A stretch of DNA of 64,000 nucleotides. Origin: Paenibacillus sp. Its GTDB lineage: Bacteria; Bacillota; Bacilli; Paenibacillales; Paenibacillaceae. Numbering within the stretch: the first letter of the stretch is position 1; the number at the start of each line of letters is the position of its first letter. Location of the stretch: NCBI GenBank assembly GCA_017512705.1, contig JAFWEX010000089.1, forward strand, positions 1 through 64,000, given 5' to 3'. The position numbers and the translations under genes are program-made. The notes beneath the pieces are model-generated. The model worked only from the letters and a program-made list of their open reading frames with translations, searched no databases and was not told the origin of the DNA. Positions 44,743 through 55,700 of the stretch are shown here, piece by piece.

Positions 44743-44808
44743 GCAATAACAGCGATCGAAAGAACGATTCGCCACCGGAACGTCTACACGAGCCCCACAT
44801 TCCGTTTT
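44743..44808 (+). repeat. Intergenic repeat, copy 2
   Basis: First 40 bp identical to copy 1 (44516-44555); the remainder differs by a few changes and one short gap. It abuts the 3' end of the M20 dipeptidase gene. Confidence 0.8.
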
Positions 44809-44813
44809 AATCG

Positions 44814-46172
44814 TTAAGCCAAGCTTTTCATAAACTCCACTACGGTCAGCAACCCTTTATCAAAGTTCTCCAGGTTGAAATGCTCATTCGGTGCATGCAG
44901 ATTCTCGTCGGGCAGACCAAAGCCCATCAAAACTGCAGGTACGCCCAGCACACGGGAGAGTTTTTCTACAATCGGGATGGAGCCGCCATCCTTGGTGAAA
45001 AGAGCGCGCACGCCATATACTTTTTCATAAGCATCTGCTGCTTTTTGCAGGATTGGGTCAGATGGATCGGTATTGAATGCAAAAGCTTTCTCGATCTGTT
45101 TGATCTGTAATGTCGCACCTGGCTGTACATGTGCACGCAGATGAGCTTCAATGCAATCGAGTACATGCTGCGGATCTTGATCTGCGACCAGACGGCATGT
45201 AATTTTGGCGTGAGCTTCTTTGGGAATAACCGTTTTACTGCCTTCGCCCTGAAAGCCGCCCCATACACCATTTAGCTCCAGTGTCGGACGAGCGCCTACT
45301 CGTTCTACGAAGGAGTATCCTTCTTCACCATACAATTGTTCTAGTCCGAGATCTTGACGAAGCTGTTCTTCATTGAAGCCTTGCTTCACGAACTCTTCTC
45401 TCATCTCCGGGGACAAGGGTAGAACACCGTCATAGAACCCATCCACACTCACGCGACCTTGCTCATCATGTAGTGTAGCCAGCAGGGAAACAAGGGCGTG
45501 AAGTGCATTGGGTACACCACCGCCGAAGGAGCCGGAGTGCAGGTCGGTGTTAGCGGTGAACAGGTCCACATGCATGGAACAAAGGCCGCGCAGGCCCGTG
45601 GAGATGGCCGGTTTTCCTTTTTCCAAAAGGGATGTATCCGAGATGAGCACCATGTCTGCCCGCAATTTGTCCGTATTGTCGTTCAGGTAGATTGGTAAGT
45701 TCGGGCTGGAGATCTCCTCTTCACCTTCGATACAGAATTTCACGTTAATAGGCAGCTCTTTATTTTCAGCAAGCAGCGCTTCAACGGCTTTGATATGTAT
45801 AAAAATTTGCCCCTTATCATCCGTTGCACCCCGGGCATACAATTTGCCGTCACGAATCGTTGGTTCAAAAGGAGGTGTCTCCCATAGGTTCAGCGGATCA
45901 ACAGGTTGTACATCGTAGTGTCCGTAGATCAGAGCGGTCGGTTTACCCGGAGCATGCAGATGATCTCCATATACAATTGGATGACCAGCCGTTTGTATAA
46001 CTTCTACATTTTCCATCCCTGCACGTGTGAGTGCATCGGCTGCCCATTGTGCTGCACGATTAACATCTTCTTTATGCTCAGAAATGGCGGAAATACTTGG
46101 AATGGATAACCATTCGGTCAGTTCTGCCAGATGTTTGTCCCGGTTTTGCTCCAAATATGCTTGTTCTTTCAT
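44814..46172 (-). CDS. M20-family dipeptidase
   Basis: This 452-residue zinc-dependent dipeptidase of the M20 family (the group that includes cytosolic nonspecific dipeptidase) has metal site motifs IYGHYDVQPVDP, ARGATDDKGQ and CIEGEEEISSPN, and a late FTKDGGSIPIVEKLSRVLGV. ATG 46172 follows AAGGAGGCC on its own strand. No signal peptide. It frees amino acids from dipeptides. Confidence 0.88.
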   Translation of the reverse strand: MKEQAYLEQNRDKHLAELTEWLSIPSISAISEHKEDVNRAAQWAADALTRAGMENVEVIQTAGHPIVYGDHLHAPGKPTALIYGHYDVQPVDPLNLWETPPFEPTIRDGKLYARGATDDKGQIFIHIKAVEALLAENKELPINVKFCIEGEEEISSPNLPIYLNDNTDKLRADMVLISDTSLLEKGKPAISTGLRGLCSMHVDLFTANTDLHSGSFGGGVPNALHALVSLLATLHDEQGRVSVDGFYDGVLPLSPEMREEFVKQGFNEEQLRQDLGLEQLYGEEGYSFVERVGARPTLELNGVWGGFQGEGSKTVIPKEAHAKITCRLVADQDPQHVLDCIEAHLRAHVQPGATLQIKQIEKAFAFNTDPSDPILQKAADAYEKVYGVRALFTKDGGSIPIVEKLSRVLGVPAVLMGFGLPDENLHAPNEHFNLENFDKGLLTVVEFMKSLA

Positions 46173-46422
46173 CTAAAAGGCCTCCTTCAAATCTGCTTTC
46201 AATCTATTGTAATCCATTTTGTCATGTTAATAAAACATTGGTTAAAAAATGACGCATCTGAAACGTATTCAATAAAAAGAGAATTGTGCGTATAATACAG
46301 AAAACGGATGTTATCCATATTTTTTCAGTGAAGATTGGATGATCATAACGACAGTAAATGGAAGACAGGCATGCGGCGTACAACTTTACTTAACTATTGA
46401 ACAGGGAGTTGAAGAATACTTC

Positions 46423-48867
46423 ATGACCGTCAGACTCAAGGATTGGCCTGAATGGCGAACGACAAGGCACAAGGGCCGTTTCTACCGAAACAGCTTGATA
46501 CTCATTCTTTTGATCGTCAGTATTCCTGGATTGATTACGGGTATCGTGATGTACCAGCTGGTCGTTGGACGGATGGAAAATGAATTTAATCGCATGCATC
46601 AGAGCCAGATTGAGAACCGTGCCAGAAATGTGGACGACCAGCTCGCTTACCTAGAGATGAACTTATCTCATTGGGCTTTTGAACCCAGGTTTGGCAATGC
46701 GCTGCGGAATCTGGATTTTATTTATTATTTTAAAGAAACGCAGGAGATCGTAACCACACTGTATGTACTGCAGGGCTCTCATCCGTTAATACAATCCGTA
46801 CAACTGTATCTGGAGGAACCCAAGCTGATTCTGTTTGACCGCGAGTATACCGAATTAACGGACAGCTCGTTTGCAGCAACCTATCAACGTTATCTGACCA
46901 TGGGCAACCATGTCTATTGGACGGATTGGCGACCCGGCAGCAAGAAAGAGACAGACACAGGAGTAGCGGCTTATCAAGATAAGGGCCTAAATACAGATCA
47001 AGAGCAGTCTTTAATCAAAGACCAAGAGAAACCTCTGAATACGGCTCAGAGAAATCCACTGGTGCTCGTTCATAAAATACCCGGGGAAAGCATTCACCCG
47101 TTTGGTGCTCTGATCGTCACCTTGGATAATGAAAAAATTTCGAGTTTGTTGAAAACGCTTACCCCATATGATGATGGGATAACCTTCTTGATGGATGAAG
47201 GAGGGCGTACACTCATATCAGGCGATTCGGGCAATAACAGGCCGCATGCGGCTTTTGAACAACAGCTCAAAGAAGAGATGAACCATCACAAGGTCAGTCG
47301 CTCCTTTCTATTTCGTTATGAGAATCAGACCTACTCTGTTTCGTACGGGACGTTGGATCGGATTGATTCGGCATGGACCTATGTTTCGGCTGCACCTTTG
47401 GATGCAGTCACGTCTCCCGTCAAGCTAGTGTCCCAGATCATCGTGGCTGCCAGTGCGGGCAGTCTTATACTGGGGCTGCTTCTGTCCTGGTTCGCCTCAC
47501 GTCAGATATATTCCCCGGTTGCCCGTATGCTGCATCTGCTTATGCCTGTGCGAAGTGACAGGGATAGCGACCAAGAAACCGTGGGGACCAAGTGGGATGA
47601 GTTCGAACTGTTGGAGCAGCAGTGGCACGAGCTGACGTCGCGTAGCGTATCGGCACATCGCCAGCTACAGGAGCAGCTTCCGCATCTGCGGAACAGCTTC
47701 ATGTTACAGCTTATCCAAGGACATATGTATGCTTATAGCGAAGAGGATCTGCGCCAGCGAATGTCTCATCTGGGATTTGAACTGGAAGACAAGCAGTTTC
47801 TGCTGGTACAGATGTATTTTACGGGATATGACCAGTTGCAGGGTCGATTCGGGAGTCAGGATAAGGGGTTAGTAACCTTTGCCGCAGTGAATATCATTCA
47901 GGAGGTTGCGAGAGCGTATTTCAGTCAGGTCAGTGTGATGAATTTTCACAACCTCTCTTCGGCGATGTTGATTATCGCTCCTGCGTCTGAATCGATCAAA
48001 GCCCAGACCCTCGTATGGGCAGAGGAACTGGTAGACGTCATAGCGAGCACACTAAAATTGAAGGTGACATTGATGGTCAGCAGGCCCGTGAATGCGCTGC
48101 TGGAATTGCCCGGACAGCTTGTGGAGATGGAACAGGCCGCAGCTTACCGCCGCGTAGAAGAAGGTAGTCAGATTCTCGATCTGGAGGATGAGCAGTGTTT
48201 TCGTAACGATGAGGGCGCTTCATATCCGCTGGGGCTGGAACGTGAGATCATTCAGGCGCTGCGGCTGGTGAATCTGTCTGAGGCGGAGCAAGCACTTATA
48301 ACCTTTATGTCTGAGATTACGGGTGCGGGACGCACTGAATTTCAGGTCCATCAGATGATGATGCAATTACTTGGCAGTGTCCAACATATGATGCTGCAGA
48401 CAGGGGTTACACCTTATACATTGTTTGGTGGTAGCAATATGTATGAACAATTGTCTGCGATCCGCGAGCCGGCACAGATGCGGGAGTGGATGGTTCAGGA
48501 TGTTTTTTTACCATATATACAAGAGATGCACTCACGCTCCCAAGAGCCGTTGAAACAGGTTGTTGAGCGCACGATGAGATATATCGAACAGCATTACGCA
48601 AGCGATGTTTCATTGGAAATCTGTGCAGACATCGAGCAGATGACCCCATACGCTTTAAGCAAAGCCTTCAAACAAGTGTCAGGAAGTAACTTTATTGATT
48701 ATGTCACACGTATTCGCATGGATGCAGCCAAACAACTGCTGCGTGAAACAACCATGCGGATCAACGATGTCGCGGCAGCGGTTGGATACCAGCATAGTTA
48801 CTTTAATCGTATTTTCAAAAAACAGGAGGGCATCACCCCATCCCAGTACCGGGAGCAATGGTTTTAA
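46423..48867 (+). CDS. Membrane AraC-type regulator (YtdP-like)
   Basis: About 814 residues from ATG 46423; the frame stays open to ATG 46339. The first membrane segment (LILILLIVSIPGLITGIVMY, about 20-45), an extracytoplasmic sensor domain to about 335, a second membrane segment (LVSQIIVAASAGSLILGLLL) and a long cytoplasmic part lead to a C-terminal AraC HTH pair (about 710-814; VSLEICADIEQMTPYALSKA and INDVAAAVGYQHSYFNRIFK). Such proteins sense oligosaccharides outside and activate linked transport genes. The sensor includes a Gln/Thr/Asp-rich insert (about 190-215). It lies directly before the importer genes. Confidence 0.82.
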   Translation: MTVRLKDWPEWRTTRHKGRFYRNSLILILLIVSIPGLITGIVMYQLVVGRMENEFNRMHQSQIENRARNVDDQLAYLEMNLSHWAFEPRFGNALRNLDFIYYFKETQEIVTTLYVLQGSHPLIQSVQLYLEEPKLILFDREYTELTDSSFAATYQRYLTMGNHVYWTDWRPGSKKETDTGVAAYQDKGLNTDQEQSLIKDQEKPLNTAQRNPLVLVHKIPGESIHPFGALIVTLDNEKISSLLKTLTPYDDGITFLMDEGGRTLISGDSGNNRPHAAFEQQLKEEMNHHKVSRSFLFRYENQTYSVSYGTLDRIDSAWTYVSAAPLDAVTSPVKLVSQIIVAASAGSLILGLLLSWFASRQIYSPVARMLHLLMPVRSDRDSDQETVGTKWDEFELLEQQWHELTSRSVSAHRQLQEQLPHLRNSFMLQLIQGHMYAYSEEDLRQRMSHLGFELEDKQFLLVQMYFTGYDQLQGRFGSQDKGLVTFAAVNIIQEVARAYFSQVSVMNFHNLSSAMLIIAPASESIKAQTLVWAEELVDVIASTLKLKVTLMVSRPVNALLELPGQLVEMEQAAAYRRVEEGSQILDLEDEQCFRNDEGASYPLGLEREIIQALRLVNLSEAEQALITFMSEITGAGRTEFQVHQMMMQLLGSVQHMMLQTGVTPYTLFGGSNMYEQLSAIREPAQMREWMVQDVFLPYIQEMHSRSQEPLKQVVERTMRYIEQHYASDVSLEICADIEQMTPYALSKAFKQVSGSNFIDYVTRIRMDAAKQLLRETTMRINDVAAAVGYQHSYFNRIFKKQEGITPSQYREQWF

Positions 48868-49271
48868 AGGTGCGCATCTCAAAATGAAATGCATTGGCAA
48901 AAAAGTTTTACACGACGAATAGGAAAGACGATGTGCAACACTAAGTGCAGCATTATATGCAACATCGCATGTAAAAACATGAGTACATTTAATCCACCGC
49001 TAACCCGCCACTCACTAGCAGCAAAATGTCAGGGTATAACCGCCTTAATCCTCGCCGGATATCTGCGTGACGCAGATACCGGTTTTTCATCTTTTCTTAC
49101 TCAATACAAAGAAAGAGAAATAGGCAAAAAAGTGCAATGCATCCCGTTAGAAAATGTGCAAGCTACCTTCAAAATGGCGCTATAGCGGGCTTTGTCAACA
49201 GTTATACAGTCACAGCAAAAAATGAAGGTTGCCTGCAAATCGCTTGCTGTATAGTCTGAATACCAGAACTT
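48868..49271 (+). other. Intergenic region before the importer genes
   Basis: About 400 nt. A 98-codon frame at 48889-49185 exists but has Cys-rich, unstructured composition and no ribosome site, so I do not call it. The region should carry the importer promoter. Confidence 0.4.
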
Positions 49272-49285
49272 TGGTAACGCTTACA
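49272..49285 (+). promoter_or_regulatory. cre-like catabolite control site
   Basis: TGGTAACGCTTACA matches the Firmicute cre pattern TGnnAnCGnnnnCA. It lies 31 nt before the first permease start, suggesting repression by CcpA when a preferred sugar is present. Confidence 0.55.
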
Positions 49286-49315
49286 ATTAAAATCACAGAC
49301 ACAAGGGGGGGAACC

Positions 49316-50305
49316 ATGAACGGGAACATGAACAGACATGAAGCTAGTCAGGCAGCGATCGCTACTCAGGCGGACGTCACCTTACAAAAGTTGAAACGAG
49401 AGTCCAACTGGAAAAGGCAGATTAAACGAAACAAATGGTTATATGTGCTTGTGCTTCCCGGTTTTTTGTATTTTGTGATCTTTAAATATTTACCGATGTG
49501 GGGTATCGTCATTGCCTTTCAGGATTATCAGCCCTTCCTTGGCATTCGTCAGAGCGAGTGGGTCGGAATGGAGAACTTCACCAATTTTTTCTCTAATCCG
49601 GATTTCTTTCGATTGCTGCGCAACACACTGCTTCTGGCACTATATGATCTGATTTTCTTTTTCCCGGCACCAATCATTATTGCCCTGTTATTAAATGAAA
49701 TTCGCGTGGCCTTCTTCAAAAGAACCATTCAGACGCTGGTCTATGTGCCCCATTTCGTATCCATGGTGATTATTGCGAGCATCACTTATGTGTTTCTCAC
49801 CCCGCAGGGTGGTGTGCTCTATGATCTGATCGCCTGGATTACTGGCCAGCCTGTCGATGTGCTTTCCAGTCCGGGCTCATTCCGGCCTCTGATTATCATT
49901 CAAATGATGTGGAAGGAGATGGGCTGGGGTACGATCATTTTCCTGGCAGCTCTTGCAGGTGTCGATACGGAGCAGTACGAGGCTTCCATTGTGGACGGAG
50001 CAGGACGGCTGCGGCGTATGTGGCATGTTACACTTCCTGCGATCCGTACGACGATTGTCATTTTGCTGATTCTGCGGCTGGGCAACTTTCTGGATACCGG
50101 GTTCGAACAGATTTACCTGATGACCAATTCGTTGAACCGAGATGTGGCTGATGTATTCGATACGTATGTGTATACCGTGGGCATTACCCAAGGTGCATTC
50201 AGTTACAGTACGGCTGTTGGGCTGTTTAAATCGGTGGTGGGCATCATTCTAGTGCTCGGCAGCAATAAACTGGCGAAAAAGTTCGGTCATCCGGGCATTT
50301 ATTAA
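49316..50305 (+). CDS. Sugar ABC permease 1 (LplB/YteP-like)
   Basis: This 329-residue permease of the MalF-type family, subgroup with LplB/YteP, starts at ATG 49316 after AAGGGGGGG. It reads WLYVLVLPGFLYFVIFKYLP and MWGIVIAFQDYQPFLGI at the N-terminus, and the coupling loop EQYEASIVDGAGRLRRMWHV near residues 225-245. About six membrane segments. With the next two genes it imports an oligosaccharide, probably pectin- or rhamnogalacturonan-derived. Confidence 0.85.
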   Translation: MNGNMNRHEASQAAIATQADVTLQKLKRESNWKRQIKRNKWLYVLVLPGFLYFVIFKYLPMWGIVIAFQDYQPFLGIRQSEWVGMENFTNFFSNPDFFRLLRNTLLLALYDLIFFFPAPIIIALLLNEIRVAFFKRTIQTLVYVPHFVSMVIIASITYVFLTPQGGVLYDLIAWITGQPVDVLSSPGSFRPLIIIQMMWKEMGWGTIIFLAALAGVDTEQYEASIVDGAGRLRRMWHVTLPAIRTTIVILLILRLGNFLDTGFEQIYLMTNSLNRDVADVFDTYVYTVGITQGAFSYSTAVGLFKSVVGIILVLGSNKLAKKFGHPGIY

Positions 50306-50338
50306 TGGTGTCAAAATCATCTGGAAGGAGGAACGCCT

Positions 50339-51226
50339 GTGAACAGCCGTTTATACAACAGCCCTGCCGGTAAGGTATTCGATGTTTTTAATTATGTCAT
50401 GCTGGGCTTGTTCGGTATCTTAACTGTGCTTCCTTTCTTGTATATTATAGGGAATTCGTTTGCCACGGAGGCTGAAATTACAGAACGAAGCTTTTTTCTG
50501 ATCCCGAAGGTGTTCTCCTTCAGTGCTTATGAGTATATTTTTTCGTCCTCTACTATATTTCGCAGCATTGGTGTATCCGTGTTCATTACCGTCGCAGGTA
50601 CACTGGTGAATTTGTTTTTCACACTTACGATGGCTTATCCGCTGTCCAGAAGTGACTTTTGGGGCCGTAATGTGCTGATGAATATGGTCATTTTCTCCAT
50701 GCTGTTTGGCGGCGGCATGATTCCAACGTACCTTGTCATTCGCGGATTGGGGCTACTCGATTCGTACTGGGCCTTGATGCTTCCTGGCGCAATTAGCGCT
50801 TTTAATTTGATTGTTGTCAAAAACTTTTTTCAACAAATGCCGCCCGGGCTGGAGGAAGCGGCCCGTATCGACGGCTGTTCGGATCTGGGTGTCCTGTGGC
50901 GGATCGTGTTGCCACTGTCCAAGCCGGTCATTGCTACCTTTGCCCTGTTCTACGCTGTAGGCCACTGGAACAATTTCTTCTCGGCGCTACTGTACATTTC
51001 GGACAGTGAGAAATGGCCGTTGCAGGTCATGCTGCGACAGATTGTACTGTTATCTCAGGCTAGCGTTGGCGATATGGCGAATATGGACCCGAACTTTGTG
51101 CAGCCGCCAGAGCAGTCCATCAAAATGGCGGTAATTGTTGTAGGCACCATCCCTATTTTGCTGGTATATCCGTTTTTGCAGAAGCATTTTGCTAAAGGGG
51201 TCATGTTAGGTTCTATCAAAGGTTAA
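50339..51226 (+). CDS. Sugar ABC permease 2 (LplC/YtcP-like)
   Basis: This 295-residue MalG-type permease has the phrases ILTVLPFLYIIGNSFATEAE, FGGGMIPTYLVIRGLGLLDS and the coupling loop GLEEAARIDGCSDLGVLWRI, with the C-terminal FLQKHFAKGVMLGSIKG typical of this subgroup. GTG 50339 follows AAGGAGGAACG. Pairs with permease 1. No ATPase gene is present locally; such systems usually share an MsmX-type ATPase encoded elsewhere. Confidence 0.87.
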   Translation: MNSRLYNSPAGKVFDVFNYVMLGLFGILTVLPFLYIIGNSFATEAEITERSFFLIPKVFSFSAYEYIFSSSTIFRSIGVSVFITVAGTLVNLFFTLTMAYPLSRSDFWGRNVLMNMVIFSMLFGGGMIPTYLVIRGLGLLDSYWALMLPGAISAFNLIVVKNFFQQMPPGLEEAARIDGCSDLGVLWRIVLPLSKPVIATFALFYAVGHWNNFFSALLYISDSEKWPLQVMLRQIVLLSQASVGDMANMDPNFVQPPEQSIKMAVIVVGTIPILLVYPFLQKHFAKGVMLGSIKG

Positions 51227-51244
51227 AACCAAGGGGGAGAACGT

Positions 51245-52756
51245 ATGGTACACATGAACACGTTGAAAAAAGGGGCTTGGCTGCTCTCAGCATCACTCGT
51301 ACTCGGCACCGTTTTGGGAGCATGCTCCACCGAATCCAAGGAAGGATCAGGAGCATCCGGAGCAGGCACGAAGCAACAGTTTACCGTTATGCTGCCAAAC
51401 TTTGAAGCGGAGAATCCGCCAGCGAACAGCCCGGTAATTCAGAAGCTGGAGGAGCTCACCCAAGTCGATGTTGAACTCCAGTGGGTACCAAGCAGTTCCT
51501 ATGAGGATAAATTCAACATTACTCTGGCATCGGGCAAGCTGCCTCAGATTATGGTAGTGCTGGGCAAGTCGCCTAGCTTCATTAATGCGGCCCGGACAGG
51601 GGCATTCTGGGAACTTGACCCGTATTTGAAGGATTATCCGAACCTGAGCAAGATGAATGAGATCATCCAGAACAATGCTTCCATTGATGGCAAAACATAC
51701 GGCATCTACCGGGCACGTGCATTGGGGCGCAACGGGGTGACGATTCGCAAGGATTGGCTGGAAAAGCTGGGGCTGCAGGAACCCAAAACCATTGAAGAGT
51801 TCTACAATGTGCTCAGAGCGTTTACGAAGGATGACCCGGATGGAAACGGTAAAGACGACACCTATGGTCTGGTTGCGAGCAAATTTACTGGCCCGTGGGA
51901 TAATATGCAGATTTGGTTCGGAGCTCCGAACAAGTGGGGCGATGACGGGAAGGGCGGTCTGATCCCTGCACATGAGACCCCGGAGTATATGGAGGCGCTG
52001 AAATTTTTCAGACAAATCTATAGCGAAGGTCTGGTCAACAAGGACTTTGCCGTGATGGACCCGACGAAGCTGCCTGATCCGTTTGTGAACGGGAAAGCGG
52101 GTGTCATGGTGGATGTGGCGGATAATGCACAGCGTATGGATCAGAAGATTTTGGAGAAGGACCCGAACGCAACAGGACGCGTAGATGTGCTGCAGGCGAT
52201 GGAAGGGCCCAAGGGGCTGCGGGATATGCCAACTTCGGGGTATTCGGGTATGATTGCGATCTCCAAAAGCAGTGTCAAAACCGAAGAAGAACTCAAGAAG
52301 GTGCTACATTTCCTGGATCAATTGAACGAGCCTGAATTGCAGGCTTTGCTGGGGAATGGTATTGAGGGCAAGCAGTATGAGAAAAAAGGAGATTATGTGC
52401 TTCCAACAACCGACAAGCTCGCACTGCGGGATGTACAAGGGCTGAATCAGATGCTGATGTTCATTCCTGAGGACAAAACGCTTCGCGTCGAGCCAACCCC
52501 TGTCCGGGAGAAGGTGGCACAGGTACAGAAAGCTAATGAGCAGATCGTTGTCGCTAATCCAGGCGAGCCGCTGATCTCGGATGTATATGCCCAGAAAGGA
52601 CCGCAGCTGGACAATATCATTAATGATGCCCGGATCAAATATATTGTAGGACAGATCGATGAAAAAGGGTTTGCAGATGCGGTGGCTTTATGGAAAAGCA
52701 GCGGTGGAGACGAGTATGTGAAGGAAATGAATGAGCTGTACGCTGCCTTGAAATGA
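51245..52756 (+). CDS. Sugar-binding lipoprotein (LplA/YtcQ-like)
   Basis: This 503-residue extracellular solute-binding protein has lipobox LGAC after a signal peptide (ASLVLGTVLGACSTES). It has the usual length for the LplA/YtcQ group. Phrases include LPNFEAENPPANSPVIQKLE and DPDGNGKDDTYGLVASKF. AGGGGGAG precedes ATG 51245; ATG 51254 is a possible alternative. Overlaps a frame of the next gene by 4 nt. Confidence 0.85.
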   Translation: MVHMNTLKKGAWLLSASLVLGTVLGACSTESKEGSGASGAGTKQQFTVMLPNFEAENPPANSPVIQKLEELTQVDVELQWVPSSSYEDKFNITLASGKLPQIMVVLGKSPSFINAARTGAFWELDPYLKDYPNLSKMNEIIQNNASIDGKTYGIYRARALGRNGVTIRKDWLEKLGLQEPKTIEEFYNVLRAFTKDDPDGNGKDDTYGLVASKFTGPWDNMQIWFGAPNKWGDDGKGGLIPAHETPEYMEALKFFRQIYSEGLVNKDFAVMDPTKLPDPFVNGKAGVMVDVADNAQRMDQKILEKDPNATGRVDVLQAMEGPKGLRDMPTSGYSGMIAISKSSVKTEEELKKVLHFLDQLNEPELQALLGNGIEGKQYEKKGDYVLPTTDKLALRDVQGLNQMLMFIPEDKTLRVEPTPVREKVAQVQKANEQIVVANPGEPLISDVYAQKGPQLDNIINDARIKYIVGQIDEKGFADAVALWKSSGGDEYVKEMNELYAALK

Positions 52757-52794
52757 AGAATGAGTCGGTTATAACAAACAGGGAGGCAAATGAC

Positions 52795-55700
52795 ATGAAG
52801 TGGAACCGTAATGCATTTGAACATCCCGAACCACAGTATCGGGTGCATCCCTTTTGGTTTTGGAACGGAGAGATGCAGGAAGAGCAGATCAGACGACAGA
52901 TTGCAGAGATGCATAAACAAGGCGTGGGTGGGTTCTTTATCTGCCCCCGTCAAGGTCTGCAAGTTCCCTATCTGTCCGAAGCGTGGTTTGACAAGGTGCG
53001 TATCGCTGTTAGCGAAGCCGCCGCTCGTGGCATGCAGGTCTGGTTGTATGACGAATATCCATATCCAAGCGGGATGGCTGGGGGAGAGGTGACACTGGAT
53101 TTTCCGGAAGCGAAGCAGCGTGAACTGATCCATCATCATGTGGTTGCTCGTGGGGGGGAAGTTGCCCAGATGCAGCTCCCATGGGGACGTATTCTACTGG
53201 CGAAGGCGGTTCGGCGGGATGTGCAAGGTAAGCGTGATTGGCATTCATCCATTGACCTGCGCCGTTTCATCGGTAACATCCAGACGGATCAGGTTTACCA
53301 GGAGACAGGGCTCACATCGTATAACCGCAAACGTTTCTTCACGTACCAAACCGCATTTCGCCTGCTATGGGATGTGCCAGAAGGAGATTGGGAGCTCATT
53401 GTTTTTCAGGAAAAGGAGATTGAGGACTTTAAGTATTACGGCCATGTTGTGGACCCGTGTCACAGGGAGGCGATGAGCCATTTTATCCAGCTGACTCATG
53501 AACGTTATAAGCATGCTCTGGGGGAACATTTTGAGAGCGGTGTAATACAGGGCATGTTCTCGGATGAAATTGCCCCGCTGGGCAGGCTGCCCTGGTCACC
53601 GCAGCTGCCACGTTATTTCGGTGAACGCTGTGGTTACAGCCTGCTCGAATCTTTGCCCGCATTGCTATATTCTGATGCGCCGAATGCCGCTGTGATTCGA
53701 TATGACTATTTTCAGTCGCTGCATCTGTTACTGCGGGAATCATATCACAAGCAGGTGCATGACTGGTGTGAAGCGGCAGGTATTCAGTATGCAGCAGAGG
53801 TGCCGGGAGTGCGGATGACGACCCAGTTGTACAGCCATATGCCCGGAGGGGATTCGGCACATGAGAAAATGGGCCGTCCGTTGTCATGGATTCTGGAGCG
53901 GTATGGTCAGAGACTGCGTGATAATCCGAAAATGGTCAGTTCACTTGCCCGCCAGCTGGGACGGAGTCGTAATATGATTGAATGCTTCCACAGTGTCGGC
54001 TGGTCGATGACTTTGCAGGATGCCAAATGGATGATTGACCGAATGGCTGCCATGGGCACTAATTTTTATAACTTTCATGCGTTTTTCTATACCATTGGTG
54101 GCCTGACCAAGCATGATGCACCACCCTCCCAGTTTCTACAGAATCCGTACTGGAAGCATTTCAGACAGTTGGGCGATTATACAGGCCGCCTGAGTTACCT
54201 CATGAGCTCAGGTACAGCAATGATCCATATCGCCGTGCTTGATCCAACGACCACCTTCTGGAGTCTGATGGGCAACCCGCTGCACGGTTTCGATTATAGC
54301 GGCGAGGATGAAGCAGAACGGATGCAGCTGAATCAGCTAATTCAGGATTGGATGCGAATCACGGCTCATCTGCTGCATCAGCGACGGGATTACGACCACC
54401 TTGACCCGGAACTGCTGGCCGAAGCAGATGTGACAAATGGGATTATTCAGATCGGTGCTGCCTGTTACGAGGTATTAATTCTGCCGCCTATGCTCAATCT
54501 GGAGGCCGCTGCCTGGAAACAGATCGAGCGATTGGTTGCAGCAGGAGGCACTGTTATTTCGATGGGAATGCTGCCTCATATCGCTATCCAGCCTGGAAGC
54601 CCGGCAGGAGAGGAAGCGACTGACTTTTTCGGAACAGCGGATCAAAATGGTCAGTCCGGTGAGAACCGGGGTAACACTTATTTTCTTCCGTATGAGGCGG
54701 GAAGCGAAGGCGAGCATGCTCTTCCATTAGAACGGCTTTCGCTGTTGCTGGAGAAGGTTGTGCCTGAGGTAGTCAGCTGGACCATGGTAGAGGAAAGTAC
54801 AGCACTGCTGATGCAGATTCGGCAGTTATCTGCCAGAGAATTTATGGTTTTCCTGTCCAATCAGGAGGGAGAATGTTATGAAGGGCAGCTGAGGATCGAT
54901 AGCGAACAGCTTCAGCTGAGGTACAGCGTGGGGTTGTCCGAAGACAAAGACAGCGTACTGCTTGTTGAACGTCTAAACATAGAGACTGGCCAACAGGAGG
55001 TAATTCCAACTACATCTCTTGAAGGCCAGTGGTGCATTCCCCTTACGTTGGCGCCATATGAAGCGCATGCGGTTCGGTTTCTTTTGCAATCGAGGGCTGG
55101 CTGTGGGTCTCCAGAATGTGAAGATGCAGGAGCTGAAGCGGAAACTACCCATAAAATAGTGCTCTCTAGTGAAGGGCCTTGGCGGATCAAGGCGGTACAG
55201 TCTAATAACTTGCGTATCGGACAGTTTCAAGTACAGGCATCCAATGTGAACGGTGATTTTCTGGAGATACCGCAGACCAACGTTAAGCCGTTTATTGATC
55301 TGACCTCAGCATTTGCAGCGCAGCACCCGCTACCACTTCAGTTTGAACAGGTATTTGGCACACCGAAAAAGGCTTCCGTAGCCTACCCGATCCAGTGTCG
55401 ATATACTGCAACGTTTGAGCTGAGGACAGCACTGCCGGAATGTCTGCTGTTCATGGATCGTGCAGCCATTTCGGGGACATGGACGATGGAAATCAACGGT
55501 CATACGGTAACGAGAGAACAATTCATACCTGCTGAAATTACGGATCATACGAATATCGCCTGTAACGTAGCAGAGATGCTCCACAGTGGCCTTAATGAAC
55601 TGGTTGTTCGAGTGGAGATCACCCGAGATGAGGATGGGATTGTTGATCCACTGTATCTGCGGGGGGAATTCGGCGTTCAATATCATCATAAAGGTGCAGC

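Noticed and set aside
48889-49185. 98-codon frame after the AraC regulator
   Set aside because: No ribosome site, Cys-rich and low protein-likeness; the region is better read as the importer promoter region.
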